Notes: generated from the sequence alone by a model not told the origin. DNA of 48,144 nucleotides from Comamonadaceae bacterium (GCA_947485165.1 CANKRG010000012.1:1-48144), one strand, 5' to 3'. Positions 7,596-15,374 are shown, counted from the stretch's first letter. A program made the numbers and translations.

Positions 7596-8921
7596 ATGGC
7601 TATAACTATGCAAAAAACACCTTTAAAAATCGCCATCGTCGGATCTGGCATTTCAGGCTTGGCTGCCGCGCACGCTTTACATGGCAGTGCGCACATCACT
7701 TTGTTTGAAGCGGGTTCGTACTTTGGCGGCCATACACACACGGTAGACATCACTTTACCGACGGCAATAGGCGTTATCACACACGGCGTAGATACAGGAT
7801 TTCTCGTTTTCAACGAGCGAACATACCCGCATTTAATCCAACTTTTTGCCGATCTGGGCGTTCAGACAGCCAAGTCTGACATGTCGTTTTCAGTCCAAGT
7901 GCCACAAAAAAATGGCGCTTTGGAATGGAGTGGCTCGAATCTGAGCACGGTGTTTGCGCAACGCAGCAACCTGCTGAATCCACGTTTTTGGCGCATGCTG
8001 CGCGACTTGATGCGTTTCAACCAACTGGCGACGAGCATCGCCAAATCAGACATAGACGCGCAGCTGATGCAGCCGCTGGAAGAGTTTTTACAAGTCAATA
8101 AATTTAGCAATGAATTTAGAGATTGGTATTTACTACCCATGTTAGGCTGTATTTGGAGCTGTCCAACTTCTCAAATGTTGAAATTCCCCGTCGCCACGAT
8201 GGTGCGGTTTTGTCATAACCACGGCTTGCTGCAAGTGAACGACCGACCGCAATGGTGGACGGTGGCTGGTGGTGCCAAACATTATGTAGCAAAAATCGTC
8301 GCCAACATTGCAGACAAACGACTCAACACGCCCGTGCATAGCATCGCGCGCGACAGCAGAGGTGCGCATATTGTCACCAGCGCGGGGACGGAACGATTCG
8401 ACAAAGTTATTATCGCCACCCATTCAGACCAAGCTTTGGCGATGCTGCAGCTGCCTAGCCATGTCGAAAAACGTGTATTGTCTGCAATCACTTATCAAGC
8501 CAATGTCGCCGTTTTGCATACCGATGCCAGCGTCTTACCGCAGCGCAAAGCGGCCTGGGCGGCTTGGAATTACGAGCGCGTGCAGCTCGACCCCAGCCAG
8601 CCAGACCATGCCAGCGTGTGCCTGCACTACCTGATCAACAAGCTGCAACCCATCCCGTTTGAGCAGCCCGTCGTCGTCTCGCTCAACCCTACAAAACCCA
8701 TCGCAGCTGAGCATGTTTTAGGTACATTTGATTACGCACACCCCGTGTTTGATACGGCAGCCATCAAAGCACAAGCCAGTATCCCCGCGCTGCAAGGACA
8801 CCAAAACACGTATTTCTGCGGCGCATGGACGGGCTATGGCTTCCACGAAGATGGTTTGAAATCTGGCTTAGCCGCGGCTAAGCAACTTTTAGAAGACGCA
8901 CCATGGCAAGCAGCCGCATAA
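7596..8921 (+). CDS. FAD-dependent amine-oxidase-like oxidoreductase (NAD(P)/FAD-binding)
   Basis: A 441-residue flavoprotein. The dinucleotide-binding Rossmann motif KIAIVGSGISGLAAAHAL is at residues 10-27, followed by the Glu that binds ribose (FEAGSYFGGHTHTVD). The C-terminal FAD-contact motif is YFCGAWTGYGFHEDGLKSGL. Family relatives beside CFA-like methyltransferases are thought to act on membrane fatty acids, and a desaturase (UfaD) of furan fatty-acid synthesis has been described in Rhodobacter; this gene could serve the same kind of step (inference). It is the first of eight genes on one strand and overlaps the DUF1365 gene by 19 bases. The start may be ATG 7608 instead, leaving only four residues before the Rossmann strand. 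Confidence 0.85.
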   Translation: MAITMQKTPLKIAIVGSGISGLAAAHALHGSAHITLFEAGSYFGGHTHTVDITLPTAIGVITHGVDTGFLVFNERTYPHLIQLFADLGVQTAKSDMSFSVQVPQKNGALEWSGSNLSTVFAQRSNLLNPRFWRMLRDLMRFNQLATSIAKSDIDAQLMQPLEEFLQVNKFSNEFRDWYLLPMLGCIWSCPTSQMLKFPVATMVRFCHNHGLLQVNDRPQWWTVAGGAKHYVAKIVANIADKRLNTPVHSIARDSRGAHIVTSAGTERFDKVIIATHSDQALAMLQLPSHVEKRVLSAITYQANVAVLHTDASVLPQRKAAWAAWNYERVQLDPSQPDHASVCLHYLINKLQPIPFEQPVVVSLNPTKPIAAEHVLGTFDYAHPVFDTAAIKAQASIPALQGHQNTYFCGAWTGYGFHEDGLKSGLAAAKQLLEDAPWQAAA

Positions 8922-9673
8922 ACTTGCCGACTGTGCCCCACATTGGTTTTGGCCAAGTGCGGCACAAGCGCGTCAAGCCCGTGAAGCATACGTTTGCCTA
9001 CCCCACGTATTTTTTGATGCTGCCAATGCGTTCGTTGGCAACAGTAGCTAGCGCTGCACTGAAACGAAATCGTTGGGCAGCATTGAGTTTTTACGACAAA
9101 GACCATGGCGATGGCCGCGCAGATGCATTGGCTTGGCTTGACGAATTGCTGCAAAGCGAAGGCATCGCCGACGCCACAGGCGAAGTCTGGCTGCATTGCT
9201 ACCCCCGCGTCTTTGGCTACACGTTCAAACCTGTCAGCTTCTGGTATTGCCACCGTGCTGACAACTCTTTGCGTGCCATCGTGGTTGAGGTGAACAACAC
9301 TTTCGGTGAACGGCATTGTTATTTCCTCGACAAACCGGTTTTCGGCGCCGAACAAACAACCACCAAAGACTTTCACGTTTCTCCCTTCAACCACGTTGAA
9401 GGCAGCTACCGTTTTCGTTTCATGACAACGGACAACAGCACCCGCGCCCGTGTAGATTACGACGATTCCACCGGACCCTTGTTAGAAACCAGCGTCAATG
9501 GCGAACTGGAAACTTTGACAGCGAAAAGTACCCGCAAAGCGCTGTGGCGCTACCCCATGATGACATTCAGCGTCATTGCTCGCATCCACTGGCAAGCCCT
9601 CAAGCTGTGGCGCAAGCGTGTGAATATCCTGGCCAAACCAACACCACCCGATCACTTTGTGACCCGTTCGTAA
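8903..9673 (+). CDS. DUF1365 domain-containing protein
   Basis: A 256-residue protein of the DUF1365 family. Typical features are GQVRHKRVKPVKHTFAYPTYFLMLPM at the N-terminus, LHCYPRVFGYTFKPVSFWYCH, VVEVNNTFGERHCYFL, KDFHVSPFNHVEGSYRFRF and the closing WRYPMMTFSVIARIHWQALKLW. The biochemical role is not established. It is nearly always found between an amine-oxidase-like flavoprotein and a CFA-like methyltransferase, exactly as here, which suggests a step in the modification of phospholipid acyl chains. It starts inside the preceding gene, so it is translationally coupled. AGAAGACG ahead of the ATG is a plausible ribosome site. Confidence 0.88.
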   Translation: MASSRINLPTVPHIGFGQVRHKRVKPVKHTFAYPTYFLMLPMRSLATVASAALKRNRWAALSFYDKDHGDGRADALAWLDELLQSEGIADATGEVWLHCYPRVFGYTFKPVSFWYCHRADNSLRAIVVEVNNTFGERHCYFLDKPVFGAEQTTTKDFHVSPFNHVEGSYRFRFMTTDNSTRARVDYDDSTGPLLETSVNGELETLTAKSTRKALWRYPMMTFSVIARIHWQALKLWRKRVNILAKPTPPDHFVTRS

Positions 9674-9691
9674 TTCACCATTGACTCAACT

Positions 9692-10939
9692 ATGAACTCA
9701 ACCACCGCATCACGATTTCAAATCCCATCGAACGCGCCGGCCGCCGCACGCAGTGCATTGAAGTTGCTGCAAAAGCTTCGCTACGATGCGCTGACCGTTC
9801 AATTCCCCGACGGCAGCATGCATCGCTTTGGCGACCATGACCCCAGCGCGCTGCACGCCACGCTGATGCTGAAAAACTGGAACGTTTTTTCAGCCTCTTT
9901 GAAATCTGGCGACATTGGTTTTGCCGAAACCTACATCGCCGGCGATTGGTCAACCCCCAGCTTGACAGACTTGATCAAAGTCTTCATCAGCAACCGCGCC
10001 GCGATTGAAGACGCCATTTACGGCACCTGGGCTGGCCGCTTGCTGTTTCGTATCAAACACCTGCTCAACCGCAATTCCAAAACCAACAGCAAGAAAAACA
10101 TTCACGCCCACTACGACTTGGGGAATGCGTTTTACGAGCTGTGGTTGGACAACACCAAGAATTACTCATCGGCTTTGTTTGAAAAAGGCATGGACCACAC
10201 CAGCTACGATGGCATGGTGCAAGCCCAACACGCCAAAGTGCGCCGCGCTTTGAACATGGTGGATGTGAAAGCGGGAGACCGCGTGCTAGAAATTGGCTGC
10301 GGTTGGGGTGCTTTGGCTGAAAAAGCGACGACCGAGTTCAACGCCAGCGTGGTAGGCGTGACGCTCAGCACTGAGCAATTGGCGTATGCGAATGAGCGCA
10401 TGCAAAAACTGGGTGCTGTAGACAAAGCTGACTTGCGCCTGCAAGACTACCGCGATATTGGCGTCACCACCAACGATGCGCCCTTCGACGCCATTGTGTC
10501 CATAGAAATGGTAGAGGCCGTTGGCCAAGCCTATTGGCCTGAATACTTCAAAACGATTCACAGACTACTCAAACCCAATGGCAAAGTCTGCATTCAAAGC
10601 ATTGTGATTGACGACGCTTTGTTTGACCGCTATGTTGGCTCGACGGACTTCATTCAACAATACATCTTCCCAGGCGGCTGCCTGCCCTGCCCGCGCGAAT
10701 TCAAGCGCCAAGCCGATTTGGCAGGTTTCAAGGTTATTGATGAATTTGCCTTTGGCATGGACTACGCCTACACGCTGAAGCTGTGGCGCGACAAGTTTTT
10801 AGCTGAAAAACAGCAAGTTTTAAAACTCGGTTTTGACGAACGCTTCATCCGCATTTGGGAGTTTTACTTGGCGTACTGCGAAGCCGCCTTTGCCAAGAAA
10901 AACACCGATGTGGTGCAGTTCACTTTGCAAAAGAAATGA
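9692..10939 (+). CDS. Cyclopropane-fatty-acid-synthase-like SAM-dependent methyltransferase
   Basis: A 415-residue class I methyltransferase of the CFA synthase (CmaS) family, which transfers a methyl group from SAM to unsaturated acyl chains of membrane phospholipids. HAHYDLGNAFYELWLD, SAM motif I VLEIGCGWGALAEKA, QDYRDIG and YIFPGGCLPCPREF are all present. Compared with Escherichia coli Cfa, the bicarbonate-binding Cys139 (in YSCAYW) appears as Ser (NYSSALF) and His266 (in LLHTIG) as Gln (CIQSIV), while the Glu239 and Tyr317 equivalents (MVEAVG, YAYTL) remain. This argues for methyl transfer without cyclopropane closure. Cys in FYLAYCEAAF matches E. coli Cys354. It follows the DUF1365 gene by 18 bases. 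Confidence 0.88.
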   Translation: MNSTTASRFQIPSNAPAAARSALKLLQKLRYDALTVQFPDGSMHRFGDHDPSALHATLMLKNWNVFSASLKSGDIGFAETYIAGDWSTPSLTDLIKVFISNRAAIEDAIYGTWAGRLLFRIKHLLNRNSKTNSKKNIHAHYDLGNAFYELWLDNTKNYSSALFEKGMDHTSYDGMVQAQHAKVRRALNMVDVKAGDRVLEIGCGWGALAEKATTEFNASVVGVTLSTEQLAYANERMQKLGAVDKADLRLQDYRDIGVTTNDAPFDAIVSIEMVEAVGQAYWPEYFKTIHRLLKPNGKVCIQSIVIDDALFDRYVGSTDFIQQYIFPGGCLPCPREFKRQADLAGFKVIDEFAFGMDYAYTLKLWRDKFLAEKQQVLKLGFDERFIRIWEFYLAYCEAAFAKKNTDVVQFTLQKK

Positions 10940-10949
10940 GCCTTAAAGT

Positions 10950-11510
10950 ATGCGCTTTATAAACCGCCTTCTGACATGCTGCCTGCTGTGGCAGCTTGCA
11001 GCAGCGGGCGTTTTTGCACAATCTACAGCGCCTGAGCTGCCACCAGAAGTTGCAAGCACCATACCCAGCACAGAATTTGCGGGCAAAGGCAAACTCACGT
11101 TCTTCGGTTTAGAGGTTTACGAATCAAGCTTATGGATAACGCCCAGCTTCAAAGGTTTAAGTTTTGAAAATCACAGCTTTGCGCTAGAGCTGCACTATTT
11201 ACGCAACTTCAGCGCCGTAGATATTGCCAAACGGTCCATCGAAGAAATGCAACGCATTGAGCCCGTGCCAGAGCAAAAAGTGGCGCTGTGGATCAAAACG
11301 CTGAGCGAAGCCTTCCCCAATGTCAAAAAAGGTGACCGCATCGTGGGCGTGCACAAGCCCGATTTTGGCGTCACCTTTTGGCACAACGGCAAACGCAGTG
11401 GCGAGATTCGTGATGCAGATTTTTCAAGGCAATTTTTCGGTATCTGGCTGTCGCCTAAAACCTCTGAGCCCAAGCTCAGGCAAGCGCTTTTAAGCAAAGT
11501 CAATTTGTAA
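10950..11510 (+). CDS. Chalcone isomerase-like family protein, exported
   Basis: A 186-residue protein with a Sec signal peptide (basic MRFINR, hydrophobic core LLTCCLLWQLAAAG, cleavage near VFAQ). The mature part fits the bacterial chalcone_isomerase-like domain: GKGKLTFFGLEVYESSLWI, FALELHYLRNFSAVDIAKRSIEEM and FGIWLSPKTSEPKLRQALL. In plants the fold includes fatty-acid-binding proteins as well as true isomerases, so a periplasmic lipid-binding role is reasonable but not shown. It starts 10 bases after the methyltransferase gene and ends one base before the MFS start codon, so it clearly belongs to the operon. Confidence 0.8.
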   Translation: MRFINRLLTCCLLWQLAAAGVFAQSTAPELPPEVASTIPSTEFAGKGKLTFFGLEVYESSLWITPSFKGLSFENHSFALELHYLRNFSAVDIAKRSIEEMQRIEPVPEQKVALWIKTLSEAFPNVKKGDRIVGVHKPDFGVTFWHNGKRSGEIRDADFSRQFFGIWLSPKTSEPKLRQALLSKVNL

Positions 11511-11511
11511 C

Positions 11512-12861
11512 ATGACAAACAGTTCTGCAAACAGCCCAACCGACCAGCGCGCCTTCACCGGCAGCAACGGCTGGCGCTATGGTTTGCTGGGCTTGCCGCT
11601 GGCGTTTGTGGCTTTACCGCTGTATGTGATTTTGCCTAATCACTACGCGCGTGAATTTGGCATGCCGCTGGCCACACTGGGCTTGGTTCTTCTTTTAGCC
11701 CGCTTGTTCGATGCGTTTATCGACCCATTACTCGGCAAACTCAGCGACAAGTTATTTGCCCGCTCGGCCAAAGCAGTCTTGGCTTTTGGGGCGCTAGCCG
11801 GTGTTTTTCTGGCTTTAGGCTTTGTTTTGCTGTTTTTCCCACCTCTGGCAGTTCGGCAACAGCTGCCCATGCTGATTGCTTGGGCGGCTGCCATGCTGCT
11901 CATCACCTACGCGGCCTACAGCGCTTTGAGTATCGCCCACCAGTCTTGGGGCGCCATGCTGGGCGGCACGGAAGCACAACGTAGCCGTTTGGTGGCTTGG
12001 CGCGAAGGACTAGGGTTGATCGGCGTTATTTTGGCTTCAATTTTACCAGTAGCCGTCGGATTGATTGCCTCAACAGCTATATTTATCATAGCTATTTTTG
12101 TGGCTTGGACGGCTTGGACGCAATCTGTAAAACCACTTTCCAGCCTTAAAAATACAGCAACGCACAGCATTTTTAAGCCATTTCAGCACATCACCTTCAA
12201 ACGCCTGCTCGCCGTTTTTGTACTCAACGGCATTGCCAGCGCCGTGCCTGCCACGCTGATTTTGTTTTTCGTGCAAGACCGTCTGCAGGCGCCCAAGCAA
12301 ATGGAAGCGGCATTTTTAGGCGCGTACTTTGTCTGCGCTGGCTTGGCAGTGCCGCTGTGGTTGCGTTTGATTCAACGGCTGGGCTTGGCCAAGTCTTGGC
12401 TACTAGGCATGGTGCTTTCAATAGTTGTATTTGCATGGGCGATACAGCTGGGCAGTGGCGACACCACCGCATTTATCGTCATTTGCGCCCTTTCCGGCAT
12501 CGCTTTGAGTGCAGATTTGACCATTCCCAGCGCGCTGCTGGCAGGTGTCATCGCCGACGCTGGCGACCGTGGCCGTGCCGAAGGCGCTTATTTTGGCTGG
12601 TGGAACTTTGCCACCAAGCTCAATTTAGCCTTGGCTGCTGGCTTGACTTTGCCGCTGCTAGGACTGATGGGCTACACACCCGGCACGCAGCAGCCGCAGG
12701 CTTTGACCGCCCTCACCATCGTCTACTGCCTTGTACCTATTGCTATCAAGCTAGTAGCTGCATTGACACTGTATCTGCTGATGATTCGCCCTAATCAAGT
12801 TAAATCCGTTCGGGTTGAGCCTGCCGAAACCCTTAGCCAAGCTCAGGAAGAACGGGGATAA
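11512..12861 (+). CDS. MFS transporter (glycoside-pentoside-hexuronide/cation symporter type)
   Basis: A 449-residue protein with about twelve membrane segments. YVILPNHYAREFGMPLATLGLVLLLARLFDAFIDPLLGKLSDK is the family signature, with the conserved Asp residues of the first loop. Relatives sit in the same kind of acyl-modification cluster, for example beside the CFA genes of the Rhodobacter RpoE regulon (recalled). The substrate is unknown. Two oddities lie in the DNA: the segment at 12064-12092 matches the window's dispersed element, and the last 19 codons include a copy of a second repeat (12806-12835), so the hydrophilic tail after MIRPNQVK appears to have been added by repeat DNA. There is a one-base gap to the upstream stop. 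Confidence 0.85.
   Translation: MTNSSANSPTDQRAFTGSNGWRYGLLGLPLAFVALPLYVILPNHYAREFGMPLATLGLVLLLARLFDAFIDPLLGKLSDKLFARSAKAVLAFGALAGVFLALGFVLLFFPPLAVRQQLPMLIAWAAAMLLITYAAYSALSIAHQSWGAMLGGTEAQRSRLVAWREGLGLIGVILASILPVAVGLIASTAIFIIAIFVAWTAWTQSVKPLSSLKNTATHSIFKPFQHITFKRLLAVFVLNGIASAVPATLILFFVQDRLQAPKQMEAAFLGAYFVCAGLAVPLWLRLIQRLGLAKSWLLGMVLSIVVFAWAIQLGSGDTTAFIVICALSGIALSADLTIPSALLAGVIADAGDRGRAEGAYFGWWNFATKLNLALAAGLTLPLLGLMGYTPGTQQPQALTALTIVYCLVPIAIKLVAALTLYLLMIRPNQVKSVRVEPAETLSQAQEERG
12064..12092 (+). repeat. Dispersed element copy G (inside MFS gene)
   Basis: Blocks ATTGCCT, CAACA, GCTAT, ATTTATC and ATAGC occur with the same 5- and 7-base spacing as the intergenic copies. The upstream CTAGCCGGCGTATTT half is not recognisable. 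It encodes part of a membrane segment (GLIASTAIFIIAIF). Confidence 0.5.
12806..12835 (+). repeat. TTCGGGTTGAGCCTG repeat, copy 1
   Basis: CCGTTCGGGTTGAGCCTG followed by CCGAAACCCTTA. It matches the sequence at 46092-46121 with one difference (C for T). The TTCG and CGAA ends can pair. Similar TTCGACAGGCTCAACC-type repeats are widespread in proteobacteria (established knowledge, from memory). Confidence 0.65.
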
Positions 12862-12908
12862 AAAATTTCATAAAGATAGATTTTTAATTTTAATACTGCG
12901 AGCACACC

Positions 12909-13469
12909 ATGAAACGACGCCTCCTCCTCTCCAGCATCAGCACCTCCGCCATCGCTTTGGGTGCGTTACAACTCACTGGCTGCGCGACGCAAAACATCGC
13001 CGACTACGCCGCTGAAAAACCAACGCTAGACCTGCGCCAATACTTCAACGGCACGTTAGACGCTTACGGCGTCTTCACCGACCGCAGCGGCAAAGTCGTG
13101 AAACGCTTCACCGTGGTGATGGTTTGCGGCTGGACAGGCAAGCCGGGTGAAGAAACCGGCGTGCTGGACGAAGACTTTACCTACTCAGACGGCACCAAGC
13201 AAAAGCGCGTCTGGAAGCTGCAGCGCAGCGCCGATGGCAGCTATGTAGGTCGTGCCGACGATGTTGTCGGCGTTGCCAACGGCCAAGAGCGTGGCAACGC
13301 CTTTCAGTGGGGTTACACGCTCAGCTTACCTGTGGACGGCAAAGTTTTTGAGGTGCAGTTTGACGACTGGATGTACCTGATGACCGACAAAGTCATGCTC
13401 AACAAAGCCACCATGAGCAAATTTGGCATCAAGCTGGGTGAAGTCACCCTGTCGTTCACAAAACGATAA
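12909..13469 (+). CDS. DUF3833 family lipoprotein
   Basis: A 186-residue protein with a lipoprotein signal: KRR, then SSISTSAIALGALQ, then the lipobox LTGC with Cys25 or thereabouts as the lipidated residue. After that come the DUF3833 features PTLDLRQYFNGTLDAYGVFTDRSGKV, DEDFTYSDGTKQKRVWKL and DDWMYLMTDKVMLNKATMSKFGIKLGEVTLSF. The function is not known. Its regular presence in clusters with DUF1365 and CFA-like enzymes suggests work on lipids at the membrane surface. A gap of 47 A+T-rich bases separates it from the MFS gene, with no terminator visible. Confidence 0.85.
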   Translation: MKRRLLLSSISTSAIALGALQLTGCATQNIADYAAEKPTLDLRQYFNGTLDAYGVFTDRSGKVVKRFTVVMVCGWTGKPGEETGVLDEDFTYSDGTKQKRVWKLQRSADGSYVGRADDVVGVANGQERGNAFQWGYTLSLPVDGKVFEVQFDDWMYLMTDKVMLNKATMSKFGIKLGEVTLSFTKR

Positions 13470-13520
13470 ACCAAGAAGCATCACTGAAACCGAACCAATA
13501 ACGAAACGAGAGAAAACGCT

Positions 13521-14315
13521 ATGTCGCTCAACCCACAGCTGCAAAACTGGCAAGGCAAAACCGTCTGGCTCATAGGCGCATCCACCGGCATAGGCCGCGC
13601 CACCGCCAGCGCCTTGCATGCGCTGGGCGCACGCGTCATCGTATCCGCCCGCAACGCCAAAGCCTTAGACGACTTTGTAGCCGCCCACCCCGGCCAAACC
13701 GCCGCTGGCTTGCCCACCGCCGTGGCGCTGCCCTTAGACGCAGGCTTGGACGGCGCTGTGCAAGCCGCCGCGCAAACGATCTACAAAACCAGCCCCATTG
13801 ACTGCGCCATGTTCTGCGCCGGCACCTACAAAGAGCTGCGTGCGACCGAATTCAAGCTGCAAACCATGCTGGAGCACCAGCGCATCAACTACCTAGGCGC
13901 ACTGCACTTGCTAGACGCCGTGCTGCCCCACTTTTTAGCCCGCCAAAGCGGCCACATCAGTCTGATCAGCAGCGTCGCCGGCTACGCTGGCCTGCCCAAA
14001 AGCATGGCCTACGGCCCCACCAAAGCGGCTCTCATCAACCTGGCCGAAACCCTGTATTTAGACCTGCACAAGCAAAACATAGGCGTCAGCATCATCTGCC
14101 CCGGCTTTGTGGACACGCCTCTAACTGCTCAAAACAAATTCAACATGCCCGCCCTCATCACCCCCGACGAGGCCGCGCAAGAGATACTCAAAGGCTGGGC
14201 CAAAGGTGAATTTGAAATCCACTTCCCCAAACGCTTCACCCTGTGGATGAAAACCCTCAGAATGCTACCCTACCGCTTGTATTTCCCCGCCATTAAGAAA
14301 TTCACGGGTTTATGA
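13521..14315 (+). CDS. SDR family NAD(P)-dependent oxidoreductase
   Basis: A 264-residue classical short-chain dehydrogenase. The cofactor motif GASTGIGRATASAL is at about residues 19-32, the catalytic Ser region is LISSVAGYAG, and the Tyr-Lys pair is in YGPTKAAL. CPGFVDTPLTAQNKFNMP follows. C-terminal basic and aromatic residues (FPKRFTLWMKTLRMLPYRLYFPAIKKF) suggest association with a membrane or lipid substrate. SDR proteins of this subtype are found beside NTF2-like and CFA-like genes. It is followed 10 bases later by the NTF2-like gene, so both are probably expressed with the cluster. Confidence 0.87.
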   Translation: MSLNPQLQNWQGKTVWLIGASTGIGRATASALHALGARVIVSARNAKALDDFVAAHPGQTAAGLPTAVALPLDAGLDGAVQAAAQTIYKTSPIDCAMFCAGTYKELRATEFKLQTMLEHQRINYLGALHLLDAVLPHFLARQSGHISLISSVAGYAGLPKSMAYGPTKAALINLAETLYLDLHKQNIGVSIICPGFVDTPLTAQNKFNMPALITPDEAAQEILKGWAKGEFEIHFPKRFTLWMKTLRMLPYRLYFPAIKKFTGL

Positions 14316-14325
14316 TGTAAAAATT

Positions 14326-14760
14326 ATGATGACAAAAACCGCCGTCAACGACATCGTCACCTTCTTCGAGACCATCACCCCGCAAAGCATCGCCCGTGTG
14401 GCCGAGCTCTACGCGCCGGACGCCACCTTCAAAGACCCCTTCAACGACGTGCGCGGCCTGCCCGCCATTGAGCACATCTACCGCCACATGTTTGAAGCGC
14501 TGAACGCCCCCCGCTTCATCGTCACCAGCCAACTTGTCGACGGCCCGGCCAGTTTTTTGATCTGGCAATTCAAGTTCTACTTCAAAAACTTCGACAAAAC
14601 CACCGAACAAACCGTGCGCGGCGGCACACATTTGCTGCTGGACGCGCAAGGCAAAATCACCGCCCACCGCGACTACTGGGACCCAGCCGAGGAAGTCTAC
14701 GAAAAGCTGCCCGTGGTGGGCGGGGTGATGCGGTGGCTGAAGAAACGGGCGAATAGTTAA
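14326..14760 (+). CDS. Nuclear transport factor 2 (NTF2)-like family protein
   Basis: A 144-residue alpha+beta barrel protein of the SnoaL/NTF2 superfamily. TITPQSIARVAELYAPDATFKDPFNDVRGLPAIEHIYRHMFEAL is a clear NTF2 entry motif, and the end reads HRDYWDPAEEVYEKLPVVG and MRWLKKRA. Such proteins bind small hydrophobic ligands or act as isomerases; the ligand is unknown. It is last in the cluster. The final ~50 bp of the gene are repeated at 15375-15425, beyond the XRE gene, which is a sign of local duplication. Two adjacent ATG codons (14326 and 14329) are possible starts. Confidence 0.82.
   Translation: MMTKTAVNDIVTFFETITPQSIARVAELYAPDATFKDPFNDVRGLPAIEHIYRHMFEALNAPRFIVTSQLVDGPASFLIWQFKFYFKNFDKTTEQTVRGGTHLLLDAQGKITAHRDYWDPAEEVYEKLPVVGGVMRWLKKRANS
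14706..14756 (+). repeat. Direct repeat, left copy (3' end of NTF2-like gene)
   Basis: TGATGCGGTGGCTGAAGAAA and CGAATAG recur at 15396-15425, with weaker similarity extending back to GCTGCC. The two copies lie about 670 bp apart and bracket the XRE gene. Confidence 0.7.
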
Positions 14761-14814
14761 GGGCGAATAGCTAAAAGCCAAAAAATCAAGTCTGCAACGC
14801 AGCCAAAAACTGAC

Positions 14815-15270
14815 TCAACTTGAACCGTTTGGTATATCCGAACAGTTGCCTTCGGCGTTACCCGCTTTTGTCATAGCAAGCTCTTCTTGACGTTTTTTCT
14901 CTCGCTCTAAGCGTTCAAGTTTGGATAGTCTAGATGCCTTAGAAGCATTCCGCCGCTCCTTCCCCAAAGTGACCGCTGCCCGCACATCCAGCTCCAAAGC
15001 GCCCCGGTCTGCCTCTGGCGCAGCCAGCACAGCCAGCGCACCGCTACGCCCCACCAGCCATAGCGCAGTGGCATAAATCCCCATGCTCACACCCGGCTCA
15101 CCCGCCTCCATACGCATCAACGTAGGCACCGAAGTACCCATACGCAGCGCCCAAACCGCCAACGACTCCTTACGCCGCAGCCGCGCCACCGCCAAGTCCG
15201 CACCCAGCTGCTGCAACGCAGACAAGGTGGCAGGCGGCATTTGGCTTAGAGCTAAGGGAGACTTCGGCAT
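14815..15270 (-). CDS. XRE family regulator, HipB-like orphan antitoxin
   Basis: A 151-residue DNA-binding protein. The helix-turn-helix lies in LGADLAVARLRRKESLAVWALRMGTSVPTLMRMEAGEPGVSMG, followed by YATALWLVGRSGALAVLAAPEADRGALELDVRAA, which is typical of the XRE proteins encoded just before HipA-family kinases. No hipA gene is present: downstream on this strand lies only the NTF2-like gene in the opposite direction. The C-terminal third (ERRNASKASRLSKLERLEREKKRQEELA) is a charged coiled-coil-like tail. I start at ATG 15270 because a good promoter sits directly upstream; a longer start at 15336 would lie upstream of that promoter. Confidence 0.8.
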   Translation of the reverse strand: MPKSPLALSQMPPATLSALQQLGADLAVARLRRKESLAVWALRMGTSVPTLMRMEAGEPGVSMGIYATALWLVGRSGALAVLAAPEADRGALELDVRAAVTLGKERRNASKASRLSKLERLEREKKRQEELAMTKAGNAEGNCSDIPNGSS

Positions 15271-15315
15271 AACAAAGATTATAGTAATAAATTCATTTTC
15301 ATACAAATCTTTGTT
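15271..15315 (-). promoter_or_regulatory. Promoter and inverted-repeat operator of the XRE gene
   Basis: On the minus strand, TTGTAT and TATAAT are 17 bp apart, and the -10 box ends seven bases before ATG 15270, so the transcript is probably leaderless. A perfect 10-bp inverted repeat frames the promoter: AACAAAGATT (15271-15280) and AATCTTTGTT (15306-15315). This is the expected layout for autorepression by an XRE dimer pair. Confidence 0.65.
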
Positions 15316-15374
15316 TATATTCTGGAATTTTGGCAACGTAAAAACACTGGCGTGCAGCAGTGGAACTTACCAAA

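Noticed and set aside
7596-14760. A local rpoE-chrR pair for the lipid cluster
   Set aside because: I read both flanks and found only a Nudix hydrolase and the XRE gene. No ECF sigma or zinc anti-sigma protein is encoded here.
14815-15270. A complete HipBA toxin-antitoxin system
   Set aside because: Only the HipB-like regulator is present. No kinase-like gene lies on either side.
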